From Strongylocentrotus purpuratus (taxonomy: Eukaryota; Echinodermata; Echinoidea; Camarodonta; Strongylocentrotidae), in NCBI RefSeq assembly GCF_000002235.5, contig NW_022145594.1, positions 20,055,390-20,119,389 on the forward strand: 64,000 nt of DNA, in the 5' to 3' direction. How positions within the stretch are numbered: the first letter of the stretch is position 1; each line of letters opens with the position of its first letter. Made by a program: the position numbers and the translations under genes. Below are positions 1 to 10,837 of this stretch, one piece after another. The notes under the pieces are model-generated. The model had not been told where the DNA came from, ran no database searches, and saw only the letters and a program-made list of their open reading frames with translations.

Positions 1-208
1 GAATGTTATTACCAAAGAAAAAAAGTTGTCAGTCAGTCACTCAATAGTGTCTGGCAATTAAGTCAAGAAGGTGAACATGTTTCCTTGAATACTAGGACAC
101 TGCTTTTGTTTAAATTTCACAGATAGGACATATGTGACATATTCATAATTCCTGCAGTGTTCTACAGAATTTGACGTTGGCTGCAAATGGGACATACCGG
201 TAGTACGT
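1..208 (+). repeat. TTAA-flanked MITE, family 1, right part
   Basis: This is the 3' part of a repeat also found near 17788, 28178 and 46249. The shared text includes TCACTCAATAGTGTCTG and CACAGATAGGACATA. The right terminus reads GGGACATA...AGTAC and is followed by TTAA at 209-212, the same end and target site as in the full-length copies. The left end lies outside the window. It has no coding capacity. The TTAA target suggests a Kolobok- or piggyBac-mobilised element, which is inference. Confidence 0.7.
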
Positions 209-227
209 TTAACAGTTATGTATCGTT

Positions 228-414
228 CATGTGGTTGGACGAGCAAGTGTGCGCTTGTAAAATGGCGACTGGCTGGAATGCTCCACAGGGAGTGGAAAAT
301 GTGCACATATTGTGTGCGGGTAAGCCTGAATCCGATGACCGGGGTAATAATATATCTGTAAAGCGCTTAGGCACATCGTTGGATCGGTGTATTGAGCGCT
401 ATATAAACAAACGG

Positions 415-447
<33 letters not shown>
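228..447 (+). repeat. SINE/LINE 3'-tail fragment with (ATT)n end
   Basis: The segment contains the shared tail core GGCTGGAATGCTCC...CAGGGAGTGGA...AAGCCTGAATCCGATGACC. It ends GCGCTATATAAAC...(ATT)n, with the microsatellite at about 415-447. Related copies lie at 16190, 20300 and 53320. It looks like a 5'-truncated copy of a SINE or LINE ending in a simple-repeat tail. Apparent ORFs across the ATT run are translation artefacts. Confidence 0.7.
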
Positions 448-449
<2 letters not shown>

Positions 450-602
450 ATTAGGATTGGTACAAGCTTATGAGATAGAGAAAATTACAAAATTACACCA
501 ACAAGAGTCGGACATCTCCTTGCTTCAGCCACATACAGAGATAATACATGTAGGAATGCATTTATGATAGCATTTCACTTTCACATCCCTTAATTAATTA
601 GA

Positions 603-1012
603 GGAGACGCGATAGCTCAGTTTGTAGAGCAGTGGTCTCGTAATCTGGCGACCCGGGTTCGAAACCAAGTCGATGCGCTAGTGCCCTTTGGTTAGGCATT
701 AATCATCATTACCAGGTCCCTCGCAGAGGACCTAAAGCCGTCGGCCGTCTGGTATGTCTGTGTGTGTGTATATTGGGTTTTTACAGACGTGTATCATCAG
801 ATATGCTTATTGACGTCTGGGGACCGACCTTTAAACGTCACCATTCAAAAGACGTAACTAAGTTTCGAACCTGCGTCCTCGCCTGAATCAGTATGTAACT
901 TCCACTGTTAGCTGGATTACAGGCGCACACCACAACGCCATCTGGTTGCTTACTAACAAGTATTTATGCTTTCATAGCAGGCAGGTAAATAACCACCACC
1001 ACAATTACATAA
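603..1012 (+). mobile_element. tRNA-derived SINE split by a nested insertion
   Basis: The head resembles a tRNA: an A-box-like TAGCTCAGTTTGTAGAGC followed by the B-box GGGTTCGAAACC. The body GTGCCCTTTGG...CATTACCAGGTCCCTC matches a second copy at 21155-21335 closely. The copy is interrupted at 753-940; SINE sequence resumes at CTGGTTGCTTACTAA and ends near ACCACCACC. A functional tRNA gene is unlikely, because no acceptor stem can be paired and the body continues. Family name not recognised. Confidence 0.8.
753..940 (-). mobile_element. Nested short element (Pol III-type SINE candidate)
   Basis: A 188-bp insertion sits inside the SINE and is bounded by a direct repeat TCTGG at 748-752 and 941-945. 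The uninterrupted SINE at 21155-21335 has only one such site. On the minus strand it starts TGGCGTTGTGGTGTGCGCC, continues with TGTAATCCAGCTA, and has a B-box-like GGTTCGAAAC about 60 nt in. The TGTAATCC-AGCTA stretch recalls 7SL/Alu RNA, while the boxes also fit a tRNA head. It ends in a GT-rich tail, and a second copy of that tail lies at about 1055-1105. Confidence 0.6.
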
Positions 1013-1051
1013 TAATAATAATGCAGTCGGAATGACTGCATTATTATTATT
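1011..1051. repeat. Short perfect inverted repeat
   Basis: Eighteen-base arms, AATAATAATAATGCAGTC and its complement, enclose a 5-nt loop (GGAAT). The palindrome joins the end of the SINE copy to a second copy of the nested element's GT-rich tail. Confidence 0.8.
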
Positions 1052-1489
1052 GTGTGTGTATGTGTGTGTATTGGGTTTTTACAGACGTGTATCAATCAGA
1101 TATACTTCCATTGGAAAGAGAAATACAGAGATCTGCAAATTAGGAAATTACAATAATATTAACATCTGAGTTCCAAACTTTGTAGCGTATTCTATTTATG
1201 CACAGTTCGTACTGGGACACGGATACCATATAGACAATATGGCCAACCATATGTGCATGATTTGTAATGGTCACAGCAACAAATTTGCCCTATTAATACA
1301 TTAAAGGGAAGATTGAGTTCTGGGAAGAGGTGAAAAGTAATTTGTGAGCGTTATCATTGTTATTATGCAAGTGTGGAAGAACATCAGATAAAAAACGTTC
1401 CCTGAAAAGCATGGCTATTCAAATGCTTTTCATTTTCTAAAAATATGGCATGCCCGTAACCACACAAAAATTGGGACATATTTTTATGC

Positions 1490-1695
1490 CACATGATTGT
1501 GTAGCCCCACATTCATTTGGCTGTGTACAGTGCTTGTAACCTTACCAAGACTGGGTCAAATTTCTTATCGTTTTGATGATTCCAGAACCTTGCAGTACAC
1601 ACCAATACTTACATGCTAGATGATCAAATTTTTGTGATCGATTCCACACCATTTCTTTCACATTGCAATTGCATGACCAGAACTCAACTTTATCT
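1490..1695 (+). repeat. TTAA-flanked MITE, family 2, right part
   Basis: The sequence shares CCAGAACCTTGCAGTACACACC with copies near 38280, 40930 and 61810. It ends at CCAGAACTCAACTTTATC followed by TTAA (1696-1699), the same right terminus as the complete copy at 61810-62192. The left end is missing or diverged. Confidence 0.65.
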
Positions 1696-2087
1696 TTAAG
1701 ATGAAGCTGAGTTCTGATCATGAAATAAGATTGCGAAAGAATCTGGAAGTAAAGGTTGATTGCGTAGTACATACGAATTAGTAGACACTGTGAGGTTTTG
1801 AACCATCAACTTGACATTTGCTGAATCCAACTTGATGAAAAGCACATGTGATGCACACAGACATGGGTAATGGGACTTTATACACAAACACAGGGAATGA
1901 CTGTTGGTCCAAACAAGTTTTTTTTTCTCGTCATATTTTGAAAATGACGGCATTTAAAGTGCAACCCTTTTCAGGGGATATGTCTATTATGACTTTCTTT
2001 CAACTAACGTAAACAAATAATTAATCTCACGAATTAATGTTTCACCTTTACCAGAACTCCACCTTCTCTTTATATACACCCAAATAC

Positions 2088-2277
2088 CTGGATCTTGAAG
2101 AGAAGCTCTCTCTCTTCTGTGAGGAGTTGAGAAATCCAATTTAAGTAAGAGATGGACCTCTGGGCTCAAATTTTGTCCTACTTGAAGTGAAACTGCAACA
2201 ATGTCTGGCTGGTTGGTGAAGTCCAACTGAAAGGACTCACAGATCATGGTTTCTCTCATTAGTTTCTCAAAGACAAC
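2088..2277 (-). pseudogene. Locus A exon 4 copy
   Basis: The exon is 190 nt, with acceptor TTTTTAAAG before it and donor GTATTTGG after it. It encodes VVFEKLMRETMICESF... and VAVSLQVGQN, clearly related to VVSLDKLMSGTRICVPF and VAVSMKVGQN at 56034-55854. The reading frame is intact, begins in phase 0 and ends in phase 1 as in the paralogue. It carries a three-residue insertion (around FSTPHRR) relative to the paralogue. Confidence 0.7.
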
Positions 2278-2659
2278 CTTTAAAAATAAAATAATTGAAC
2301 AGAGGTCAACAAAAGAGAAGGTTACGGTAAACAATACTTCCCTTTTATTTTTCCTATATCAATCATCTGCTCTAAAAGTGTGACGTTAATGTCCTGAATT
2401 TAGCTCCAGCAACCATTATGTGCAACTCTAGCATTAGGAACAGGATACACGTAATTCCTACCATTCCAAATTCAGAATCAGATTCTGATTATGTTACAGA
2501 TCCATACATTTCGGTATGCGGCAAGATTGATAACCCTATTAAGAAAATAATACTCTCACATACATGGCTCCAATTACAATCAAGCATAATTTTCTAAATA
2601 CTGTTAAAGACCTATCAGTGTCTTAATCATGAGTTCTTTGTACGGTATGAACCCTCGAG

Positions 2660-2865
2660 CAATCTGAAATCAGCTCAGAAAAAGTCTCTTGGATTGTCCA
2701 TTTGGTCCGACCAAGGTTTTAGGGGAGTGGTCATTTACTTATGATGCCCCTCCACTTTGGAACACTATCCCATCTCATATGATGGAAACATCCACAAGTT
2801 ATGAGTTTAATACTCTCCTCAAAAGGACTTGTTTGAAAAAGCATTTTGACTGAACTACAGAAGGG
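2660..2865 (+). pseudogene. LINE ORF2 C-terminal fossil
   Basis: The plus frame ending at TGA near 2850 reads GEWSFTYDAPPLWNTIPSHM...FNTLLKRTCLKKHFD. This is the APxLWNxLP...FKxxLKxxLF signature at the C-terminus of CR1/L2-like non-LTR retrotransposon polymerases. Only this tail is recognisable, and it is heavily diverged upstream. Confidence 0.6.
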
Positions 2866-4009
2866 CAATTGCAGCACTTGTTTTTCCTTTCATATCTTTC
2901 TTCCTAAACTAATAGTGATGCTATGGCAGTGATATGCACCGTATAAGCACTGTATCATCATGACTAGTAGTATTATTAATACATGTGTAGTAGCAGTAAC
3001 AGTAGTATTGCAATTATTATATTATTATTATTATTATTATCATTATTATTATTATCATTATCATTATCATTTATAACTAGATGTATATGTATCAAGACAA
3101 GGTAATATCCAGACTGTGTCTCGCCCACATGTGGCCAATCACATGAAAATTACCAAAGAGCATCCCTCACCCAAATTTGGTTGAAGTATGAACAATATAA
3201 GTATGCAGAGTTACAAATCATAAGAGAGTCTTATGGGCAAAAACTTACACTTAATCTTTAATGATTTTTGACCTTAGGACATAACCTCTAACATCATTAA
3301 AAAATGAGGTTCCTCCAAATGCACTTGTAACCCTCATTTGGGTTTAATTGGAGTGAGTGATAGAAGCAAAAGTATTTGTCACAAGAGAATGTTGCAGGAA
3401 CATGTAACTTTACCACATGACCATAACCTTTAACTTTAATTAGCATGTAACCCTCAACAGCACCATAACACGAACATACCCCAAGTTCATATCCAAGTTT
3501 GCAATATTTGTCATACTTTTCTTGTAATGTCCACATCAAAGAAAAACGGGAAAACCACTATGAAAAACACAGTAATTATCTACAATTTCCTCATTATTTT
3601 GTAGAGAAAGAAGCTTTGGTTGTATAGACAAAGTTCAACAATAATTTTAAGTTGGACATCCTTTCAGATGTTTCAGTCTTCAACAACAAATCAAAACATA
3701 AGGCATGTAAACTGGTACGTTATGATACTGTACAAGTCAGTGGTGCAAACAAAAATGTTTAGGAGGGGGCATCATAAAATGTGCATCATATGAAGCATAA
3801 TTTACACAAAAGTTAGAAGAAAAAAAAAACGGGAAAATCATATCATTTTGACGACAATTGCAAATCACTGGTATCGAATTAGAAATAAACTACGTTTTTG
3901 AATTTGATTGCCCCCCATCACAACGCTAGTGATAAAAGTAAAGCAATGCACAAGAGCATCCGACGATGTATGGATTCAACTTTCCTATTCTGTTATCCAA
4001 AATCTTTAA
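2866..4009. other. Non-coding, simple repeats only
   Basis: No gene is seen. A compound ATT/ATC microsatellite lies at about 3016-3072. The 3240-3540 stretch has short inverted text around CCTTAGGACATAACC and TGACCATAACC, reminiscent of MITE interiors, but no ends could be fixed. Confidence 0.5.
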
Positions 4010-4700
4010 AGGACAAGTCCATTTAAAAAATAAGTTTTTTCTTTCAATAAAAGCAGACATATCAGACAAACCAATCAAAAAAAGTTTGAGCAAAATCGGA
4101 TAACTAACAAATTGCCAAGATGATTATCAGTGTGTGACGTCATCTCCTCACCATTTATCAATTGCTCTTAATGGTTTAATCCCATTAATTTCCCTTTTTA
4201 TTCCCCAAAACTTGATTTCCCCATGCCTTTGCCCAGATTATATGATTTGTATCATATTGCGTGCATGACATTTCACAAGATCTTTTATGAACTTTGAAGA
4301 ATTTATACTTTTTTTCTGAATATTGTATATTCATAATTATTGATTTTTATATAAATAGTTTATCAAAATTCCCATTTCTCATGATTTAACTGGAAAAGAT
4401 TACTCTTTATTAGTGCATCCACACAAAAACATATTACTATTAATCAAACTTGGATGCTGGTGTGAAGAAATAAGATTCTTAAGAGAAAAAATAGGAGATT
4501 TAAATCACCAATATAAAGAAAATGTTTAGTGGTTAGTGAGGAAATGACGTCACAGACTCATGAGTGAGTTGCCAATTTGTCTAGTGATTTTTAAAGTTTT
4601 TAATGTCATTAAAAAGTCATAAATTTCTTATTAGTTATACGATTTTGCTCAGACTTTTTTTGATTGGTTTGTCTGATTTTTCTGCTTCTACTGGAAGTAC
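4010..4700. mobile_element. MITE with long inverted arms
   Basis: The left end follows TTAA (4006-4009) and starts AAGGACAAGTCC. A block AATCAGACAAACCAATC-like followed by GAGCAAAATCG occurs at about 4060-4110 and inverted at about 4630-4690, giving arms of about 60 bp. The exact right terminus is unclear. It lies in the intron just downstream of the locus A exon-3 copy and has no ORF of note. Confidence 0.6.
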
Positions 4701-4747
4701 GTTATTTTTGGAGTGGGCTTGGGCTTTAAACACATTACTGAACTTAC

Positions 4748-4879
4748 AACACGTCTTCCAATTACTGTCCCGTTTACGGACCAGGTCATACTGAGATCAC
4801 CTTTTGATGGCATAATAAGGACAGGTAGTTCCATATGGGCAGGTACGAATTCGCGGTGCCTTTCTTTGCTTTCTACCGT
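4748..4879 (-). pseudogene. Locus A exon 3 copy
   Basis: The exon is 132 nt (44 codons), phase 0 at both ends. The acceptor is TTTGATAACAG and the donor GTAAGT. It contains EFVPAHMELPV and GDLSMTWSVNGTVIGRR, matching EFVPAHPEQQF and GDLKMTCHVKETVIART at 61584-61456. The frame is open. Confidence 0.7.
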
Positions 4880-5190
4880 CTGTTATCAAAGAAAAGAAAA
4901 TACAATTAAACAGGTTCGCAAAGATATACCAGGCACAAGAGAGAAAATATCTCAGGGAGCAGTAATAAACATTAACACATAGATTTTATGATACAACATA
5001 CATGTAAATAACAAAAAAAATCAAAGATGAAGAAGAATTTTCCATATCTGCTTTCATTGTATGGTGGCACACCAAAATTTCAACATTAGTTAAATGATAA
5101 ATATTGAACAATATTAGATATATTCAGTCCCTACAATGGGCTCTGAATCTTCTATTGTTAGCACAGGCGGTGGTAGCTAACTGCACTCAA

Positions 5191-5625
5191 GCCCCTTTCA
5201 CACTGGAATGGCGTGGCGTGGCATGGCGTACACGTAGTGTTGCTTAGACCTGCGTATACAATTTGTACTTTCTGTGTCTATTGTCTACGCTGAAACTACG
5301 CATAAAAATAAACATGTTTAATTTTTGTGCATCCATCTCGCGTACCCCTTTGTCATGTGTCCCTCAGCATAAAATTACGTAGGCCAGCCTAGGGCTAGTT
5401 TGCAGGCACAAACCCTGGTCAGTCGTAAAAGTGAGTCTGCACTATAAGACTACCGTGGACCATGTTCTATAGCAGCTCCTGACACATATATTGACACAAC
5501 CAGTAGGTAGCACGGCTAGGCTTCTCTCAGGGTACAATGATTTTTGGATAAAGTGTCAAATTAGGGTCTGTGCTTGCAGACGAGCCTAGGGCTGCGTACG
5601 CTCGTCGCAGTCGGTGTGAAACCCG
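5191..5625. mobile_element. MITE with TTTCACAC termini
   Basis: The left end reads CCCCTTTCACACTGG and the right end, reverse complemented, reads GGGTTTCACACCG. The flanks CTCAAG and CTTAAG are a possible imperfect target duplication. The interior is non-coding. Such ends are common in DNA transposons of marine invertebrates; the superfamily is not assigned. Confidence 0.5.
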
Positions 5626-6104
5626 CTTAAGAGCGGGGCTAGTTTGGGTGATTTGTCGTAAGTATTTAAAATGTAGTAGTGGATGTGGGCTCAGAAACAC
5701 ATTCAAGAGGGAATGAGCATAAAAACAAAATGGTTAGATCCTAGATGTTTATAAAGGCGTTTTAAGAAGGATGGATTATTTGTTCAACCTTAAAGGCATG
5801 CAGCTATTTCTTCAATATTTCTGGTCTCTCCTCTTAATTCGCACCCTTTACGTGTGCGATTGTTACAGCCCCAAGCCTGACAGAGTACCATCTTGACGCA
5901 GTGCAAACAGGTGACGCTAAAGTGTGGTACGGTATGTCACTGAAACAGCTCCCGTAGGATTTTTGTGCCAAAGTTGATTTTTTGTTTTGCATGTTTGGAT
6001 TTATTGGGGTCCAAGCTATCAGAAATTGATGGGATTCAAATTTTCCCGACACCTTTTCAAATTTCCCTATTTCGCGTTATATAAGCCAATTTGGCGCCCA
6101 ATAT

Positions 6105-6405
6105 GGACCCCCCCCCCCCCCACAACCACCCTCTAGGACGACTACACCCGAGATAACTACCCCAGTAGGCCTACAAGTACTCCCAGACAACTACCCCCAA
6201 GGACAACTACCTACAGAAATCTTACCCCTAAGACAACTACCCCAGGACAACTACCACTCGGATGTTTGTCCGGGGAGTAGGTGTCCTAGAGGATGATTTT
6301 CGTAGGGGGTAGTTGTCTTAGGGGGTAGTTGTCCGGGGGGAGTCGGCCTACAGGGTGATTGCCCTAGAGGGCAGTTGTCCTATAGGCGGTAGGTGTCCTA
6401 CAACC
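6105..6405. repeat. Inverted minisatellite (ACAACTACCCC / GGGGTAGTTGT)
   Basis: The left half repeats degenerate units such as GGACAACTACCCC. The right half carries the same unit inverted, GGGGGTAGTTGTCC. The array also contains a C run at about 6106-6121. It could fold into a long imperfect hairpin. It lies in the locus A block, just 3' (on the minus strand) of the exon-2 copy. Confidence 0.75.
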
Positions 6406-6447
6406 GATTCATCGACTTTCAAATCAACTGCTGCAACAATAACTTAC

Positions 6448-6667
6448 CTCTCTTTTCCCGTTGGTGTCATCATAGAAGTGTACATGTAAAATGACAGATC
6501 TCTTCTGCAGCGCTAAGATATTTTCTTTAAACGGCCGACAGCACATCTTTTTTCCTTGAAAGAAGACATTCCTTTTCCTCTGTTTAATGTCATCCATCTT
6601 CAGTTTGAGTATTTTTCTCGTGATGGTGCAGCTAGGTATTCCAGACTTCGTTCTTTAACAACTGCAT
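6448..6667 (-). pseudogene. Locus A exon 2 copy, frame broken
   Basis: The acceptor is GATTATAG before ATGCAGTTG and the donor is GTAAGT after AGAGAG. The end encodes KMCCRPFKEN...LALQKR, matching KMCCRPFKEKNLALQKK at 62602-62382. The exon is 220 nt against 221 nt in the paralogue. The frame that opens at the acceptor (AVVKERS...) therefore differs from the frame at the donor and meets a stop. Confidence 0.65.
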
Positions 6668-6834
6668 CTATAATCAACAATTTGGATTGAAAAATTAGGA
6701 AAAATGTGGACTCATTGAAGCGAGGGATAAACATGGTTTTGAATGAAATTCAATAACAAGCAAAGGTGAATACCTTCTCTGCATAGTGACATTGTGGGTT
6801 ACTTCTTATTAGAAAAGTTAGGTAGAGATGTTGT

Positions 6835-7035
6835 AATTTGGTGGATAAGTCTCCAAACTATATAAACCATGAGGCAAGGGTTTTGAATCCCTGCCACAGC
6901 GTTTATGTCATTTGGCAAGACATTGATCTACACTTGCCACACTCAACCCATGTGAGGTAAATTGGTACCTGGCTGGAATAAATTCCTTTAAAAAAATGCT
7001 CGAGCGCTGTACGGTCATACCAATTCAGCTCCACT
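6835..7035 (+). repeat. tRNA-derived SINE, degraded
   Basis: The copy has GTGGATAAGTC (A-box-like) and GGGTTTTGAATCCC (B-box-like). These are followed by a body GCAAGACATTGATCTACACTTGCC...GGTACCTGGCTGG and a tail with GAGCGCTGTACGG. The layout resembles the better-preserved SINE at 53148-53480. Confidence 0.5.
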
Positions 7036-7371
7036 TAAAAAAAAACATGGTGACCGTTAATTAATAATTTAATTAAAAATAACAATACATGAGCCGGCTA
7101 ATTGTGGGTAATATAAGCAACACGAAAATGCCAACATCGGCATTGGCTGAAATACGACGTAAAAGGCGTTATTTCGTTTTTTTCAACGGTTTTTAAAATG
7201 TTTCAAAATATCTAATATTTGTGGTGGTACGCAAGTATTAGAAATCGTTATATTTAGCCGTCTCTGAACCGATTTTGATCCAACAAAGATGATTTTGTCA
7301 ATTAAATATTATGTTCTTTCAAATTTGACACTCAGTTTTTCATTTTTTAACATTTGTTTAATCATATTTTA

Positions 7372-8045
7372 TTTCCTTCCTCATAATTTCACATAACTAG
7401 AAATTCACATAACAAGAAATTATCAAAATAAGCAATATAAAACAAGATCTTTGATACAAGACACTACATGAGTTACATAAATCAATGAACATAGAGAAGG
7501 AAAACAAATTCTTGCATGTAACAGTGTATAATCAAAATAACAGTAGAGGAAGGTTTAAAGTTACATATTACCATCCTGTCACACACTCTCACACCAACAA
7601 ACCCATGACACCCCCCCCCCCCCCCTCTAGCCCATCCACACCACACCCCCTTACACACACATAAACACACACATACACACACACTGCATGCAACCTGTTC
7701 CGGAAATGTCCTTCCTCATAAAATACACATTACAAAATAATTATCACAGTATGTGAAACAAAGATCTACGTACGATAAAAAAAACATTTCATGAATTTCA
7801 ATGAACATAGACAAATCTCAAATCGTACATGTTTATACATTTGTTCTTTCATGTAACAGTTAATAATCTAAATAACCATAGAGGAAGGTATGAATTTTAC
7901 CTAGCCCGACCCAATCACATACTCACAAACCCTCAACTCACACCACACAAACTCTTCACCCCCCCCCCCCCCCCCCCCCCCCACCCACCTCACACCCCCT
8001 TCACGCCGACACACACACGGCATGCAATCTGTTCCGGTTTGTCCA
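7372..8045. repeat. Tandem pair of ~337-bp units
   Basis: Units at about 7372-7708 and 7709-8045 share the order TTCCTCATAA, CAAAATAA..ATCA, GATCT, TGAACATAGA, CATGTAACAGT, AGAGGAAGGT, a C run (7611-7625; 7961-7981), ACACCCCCTT and GCATGCAA.CTGTTCCGG. Identity is moderate and the C runs differ in length. The pair lies just past the 3' end of the minus-strand LINE and could be its 3' UTR repeats or older tandem DNA. Confidence 0.65.
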
Positions 8046-8062
8046 TCTGTACAAGAGAGAGA

Positions 8063-8064
<2 letters not shown>

Positions 8065-8139
<75 letters not shown>

Positions 8140-10507
8140 CCACATCCATTAAAGTAAAAATGCATCGATTTGTTCCCATTTCTGTAAGTGCATCCCCAGT
8201 TTTCCTTTTTTGAAGGCTATTTTGTATTCCTCATCTCTGTAATTTTTAAGCATATATACTACTTTCTGTACAGATGGCCGAGTTCCTTCTTTTCTAGAAA
8301 TAAAAATGATATACTTTACTAGAAATATGACACAATTTATTACAAATATTCTATCAGTATTGCCGGATATTCCCATAAAAATGGGTTTCGAATCATCAAT
8401 GTCAATTTCGATTAAATGTAACTTTTGAATTACCTCTTGCCATAATCTTTCAACTTTAAGACAATCTAAAAATAAATGTTGGTATGTCTCTACTTCTTGT
8501 CTACAAAATGAATAAAAATGGTCTGACTCAAAACCAAATTTAAAGAGCTCTCTCTCCGTATATACAGCCCCTTGTAATTGTTTGTATTGAAACTCTCTAT
8601 GTTTATTACAAAGCATTGCACATTTCATCCTTGTGAATGTTTCTTTCAACTCCGTCATTCCAAGATCAAATTGACAGTTGCCATCTGTAACATGTAAAGT
8701 ATACTCTTTTTGAAGGTCTTCAATGAAGTAATCATATAACTGCCTAGATTTTATATCACATAGTTTCTGTAAACGTCCAAATATCATCAATTCTATTTCA
8801 AAATTTTCAGTGTCCACTTCCATAAAATCACTTTGTATCCATTCGTTTCTGATTGCTGAAAAGATATTTTGAATTATAAGCAAGCTTTTAGTTGCAAAAC
8901 CCAAATTTAAAAATTGTAAGATCGATTTTAAATTACCTCTGATAATTGTATCTGATGCTTGAAGTATACCTTTCTGAAATAGTTCGACATCAAAAAATGT
9001 TGTATTGCTGAGACATATACACTTATTGCTAAATATAATCGAATTATTCTCATTTTCTCCAAAGTGTCTGCATTTATCTAATTCTTGCCATGCCTTCAAC
9101 ATGTCTTTATAAAAAGATGGTATACCCTTCAAGTCCATTTTATTCATATCATAATTACAAAGAAATATAATTCGACCCCCAGGGATCTGAAAAAGTGGTC
9201 AAAGGCTACTTTCCAACCTGAATACTTTTCTTCATAGAGCAACCATTTGATCCACATTATTCTCTGAGTCTTGATAAATATCTTAAAATTCGTTACTCTG
9301 AGTCCCCCAGCGCAGTAATCTTGATATAATATTTTCCGTTTTATTCTGTCTCTCCCTCCCCAAATAAAATTAAAAGAAATCTTTTCGATTTCTTCAAAAA
9401 TGTTTTGTGGGACTGTCATAAGAGACGAAACATAATTTAGTTTTGAAAATACATATATCTTCAACAATTTAATTTTGCAAAACATCGTTAAATCTCGTTG
9501 CTTCCACCAACCGATTAGTCTTTTGATTTTGCTAAAAATTTCCTTATAGTTCTAACCATCTTTTATTTTGGAATGACGTGCGAAATATACCCCTGGGATC
9601 TTTATATGTTGTACCCTATGTCCAAAAAAGAAGGTAAACTCGGCCTATCACTTTCTTCGCCTAACCACATACAATTTGTCTTATCTATATTTATCTTCAA
9701 TCCACTTAATTTTTCAAAAATTTTGAAAACTTTCTTCACTTTATTAATTCAATCCATATCTTTTAAAAACAATGTAATATCATCTGCATACAAAACTTGC
9801 ATTATTTCTTTATTCCCGAATCCTACCCCTTTGATGCTCTCATCTTTCCTTATGTAACGAGCTAGTAATTCGATAACTATTACGAATACATATGGAGATA
9901 GGGGGTCACCTTGTCTTACCCCTCTATTAATTCCAAAATATCCTGTTGAGTGTCCCCCGTTCATCACGCAACTGCTAACATTAGTGTAGAGGGTTTTAAC
10001 CCAAGAACACGAAACTTTACCAAACCCAAACTGTTCCAAAGTTTTAAATAAAAGTTGATGGGAAATGCAGTCGAAAGCCTTTTCAAAATCTACGGCAATT
10101 AAAAAGCCTACAGGCTGATACAAGAATTGAAAGAATGTATCATCAATTAACCGAACCGCTTCCCCAATATTCCGATCTTTAACAAAGCCCACCTGATCGT
10201 AATGAATAATATCCTCCAATACCTCCTTTACCCTTGTAGCTAATACTTTCGACAATATTTTATAATCTACATTTAAGAGAGTAATTGGCCTATAGTTTTT
10301 CATGTACAAAGGGTCTTTGCCTTCTTTCTCAATTATTGTAATCACCCCCTGTCTCTGTGAGTTTGATAACATTTTTGTTTCAAAACCTTCATTAAAAGCC
10401 TCTACTATTGTTTTCCCTAAAATTGGCCAGAACGTGAAATAAAACTCAGTCGAGAAGCCGTCATTGCCTGGTGATTTGTTCCATTTCATTTCCTTTACTG
10501 CATTATA
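8065..10507 (-). mobile_element. Tx1/L1-like LINE, 5'-truncated
   Basis: The copy holds the 3' half of a non-LTR retrotransposon: polymerase, linker and zinc-knuckle-bearing C-terminus, ending in a (TTA)n tail at 8139-8065. The 5' truncation point is at about 10507, where a 330-bp direct repeat begins. The motifs WNKSPGNDGF, FEKAFD, GVRQGDPLSP and YADD, with the phrase LLNVDYKILSKVLA, place it in the Tx1/L1 group. The reading frame is broken between about 9749 and 9485 and again near 9145. It is a dead copy, and the order of parts is preserved. Confidence 0.85.
8149..10489 (-). pseudogene. LINE ORF2 remnant (reverse transcriptase)
   Basis: Three frames carry the protein. The segment 10489-9749 holds RT blocks 1-5, with the catalytic FEKAFD and YADD. 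The segment 9485-9144 holds the connection region (FNFIWGG, QDYCAGGLRV), typical of L1/Tx1 elements after the RT. The segment 9147-8149 holds the C-terminal domain with a cysteine/histidine pattern (FCRQEVETYQHLFLDC). The stretch between 9749 and 9485 retains LKININKTN-like coding text in disrupted frames. The endonuclease domain is absent because of 5' truncation. Confidence 0.8.
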
Positions 10508-10837
10508 GTTATTTGTTCAAATAAGCATGACAAGAATACATGCACAGTGTTATTTGCAGTTTTCACTTATTTTTTAATAGTCATCAAATATTATGACGTT
10601 TGTACGAATGCATAACAGTGATAATTCTAAGACACTAATTTGATTTGATTGTTAAATTTATCTTGTACCTTTATGCAAATGTATTTTGATAACAATTGTG
10701 TTTATTGTGGCCTTTTTCTGATTCCGGTACTTGTACGATGTCCAGTTCGTACTTTCAATGTTGTTGTATGAATGAACACATACAAGACTAGTGACCCCCT
10801 ATTCAATTTTGTTTTTGAAATCCCCTGCGACCCACAT
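10508..10837 (+). repeat. 330-bp direct repeat, copy 1
   Basis: The segment from GTTATTTGTTCAAATAAGC to GCGACCCACAT is nearly identical to 11410-11738, with a few substitutions and small indels. No coding potential or terminal inverted repeats were found. Copy 1 directly abuts the truncated LINE. Confidence 0.9.

Larger units (their letters stand above)
1990..6670 (-). pseudogene. Decayed paralogue of the death-domain gene (locus A)
   Basis: Three exon-like segments (6667-6448, 4879-4748, 2277-2088) match exons 2, 3 and 4 of the death-domain gene at 62602-55854 in order, strand, splice sites and phase. Intron flanks match too; for example, CTTTAAAA...AATAATTGAAC...GAGGTCA occurs after both exon-4 acceptors and CTCCAGCAACCATTATG-like text occurs in both loci. 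This indicates a segmental duplication. The exon-2 copy is 220 nt against 221 nt, which shifts frame, and no counterpart of the acidic exon, the linker exon or the death-domain exon was found. A pseudogene is the simplest reading. A sequencing error in exon 2 plus distal exons outside the window remains possible. Confidence 0.65.

Noticed and set aside
605-670. Possible tRNA gene (A- and B-box present)
   Set aside because: No acceptor stem pairing, and the sequence runs on into a repeated SINE body also found at 21155.
8022-8213. Long poly-Ile / poly-Asn ORFs
   Set aside because: They translate a (TAA)n microsatellite in different frames; it is the tail of the minus-strand LINE.
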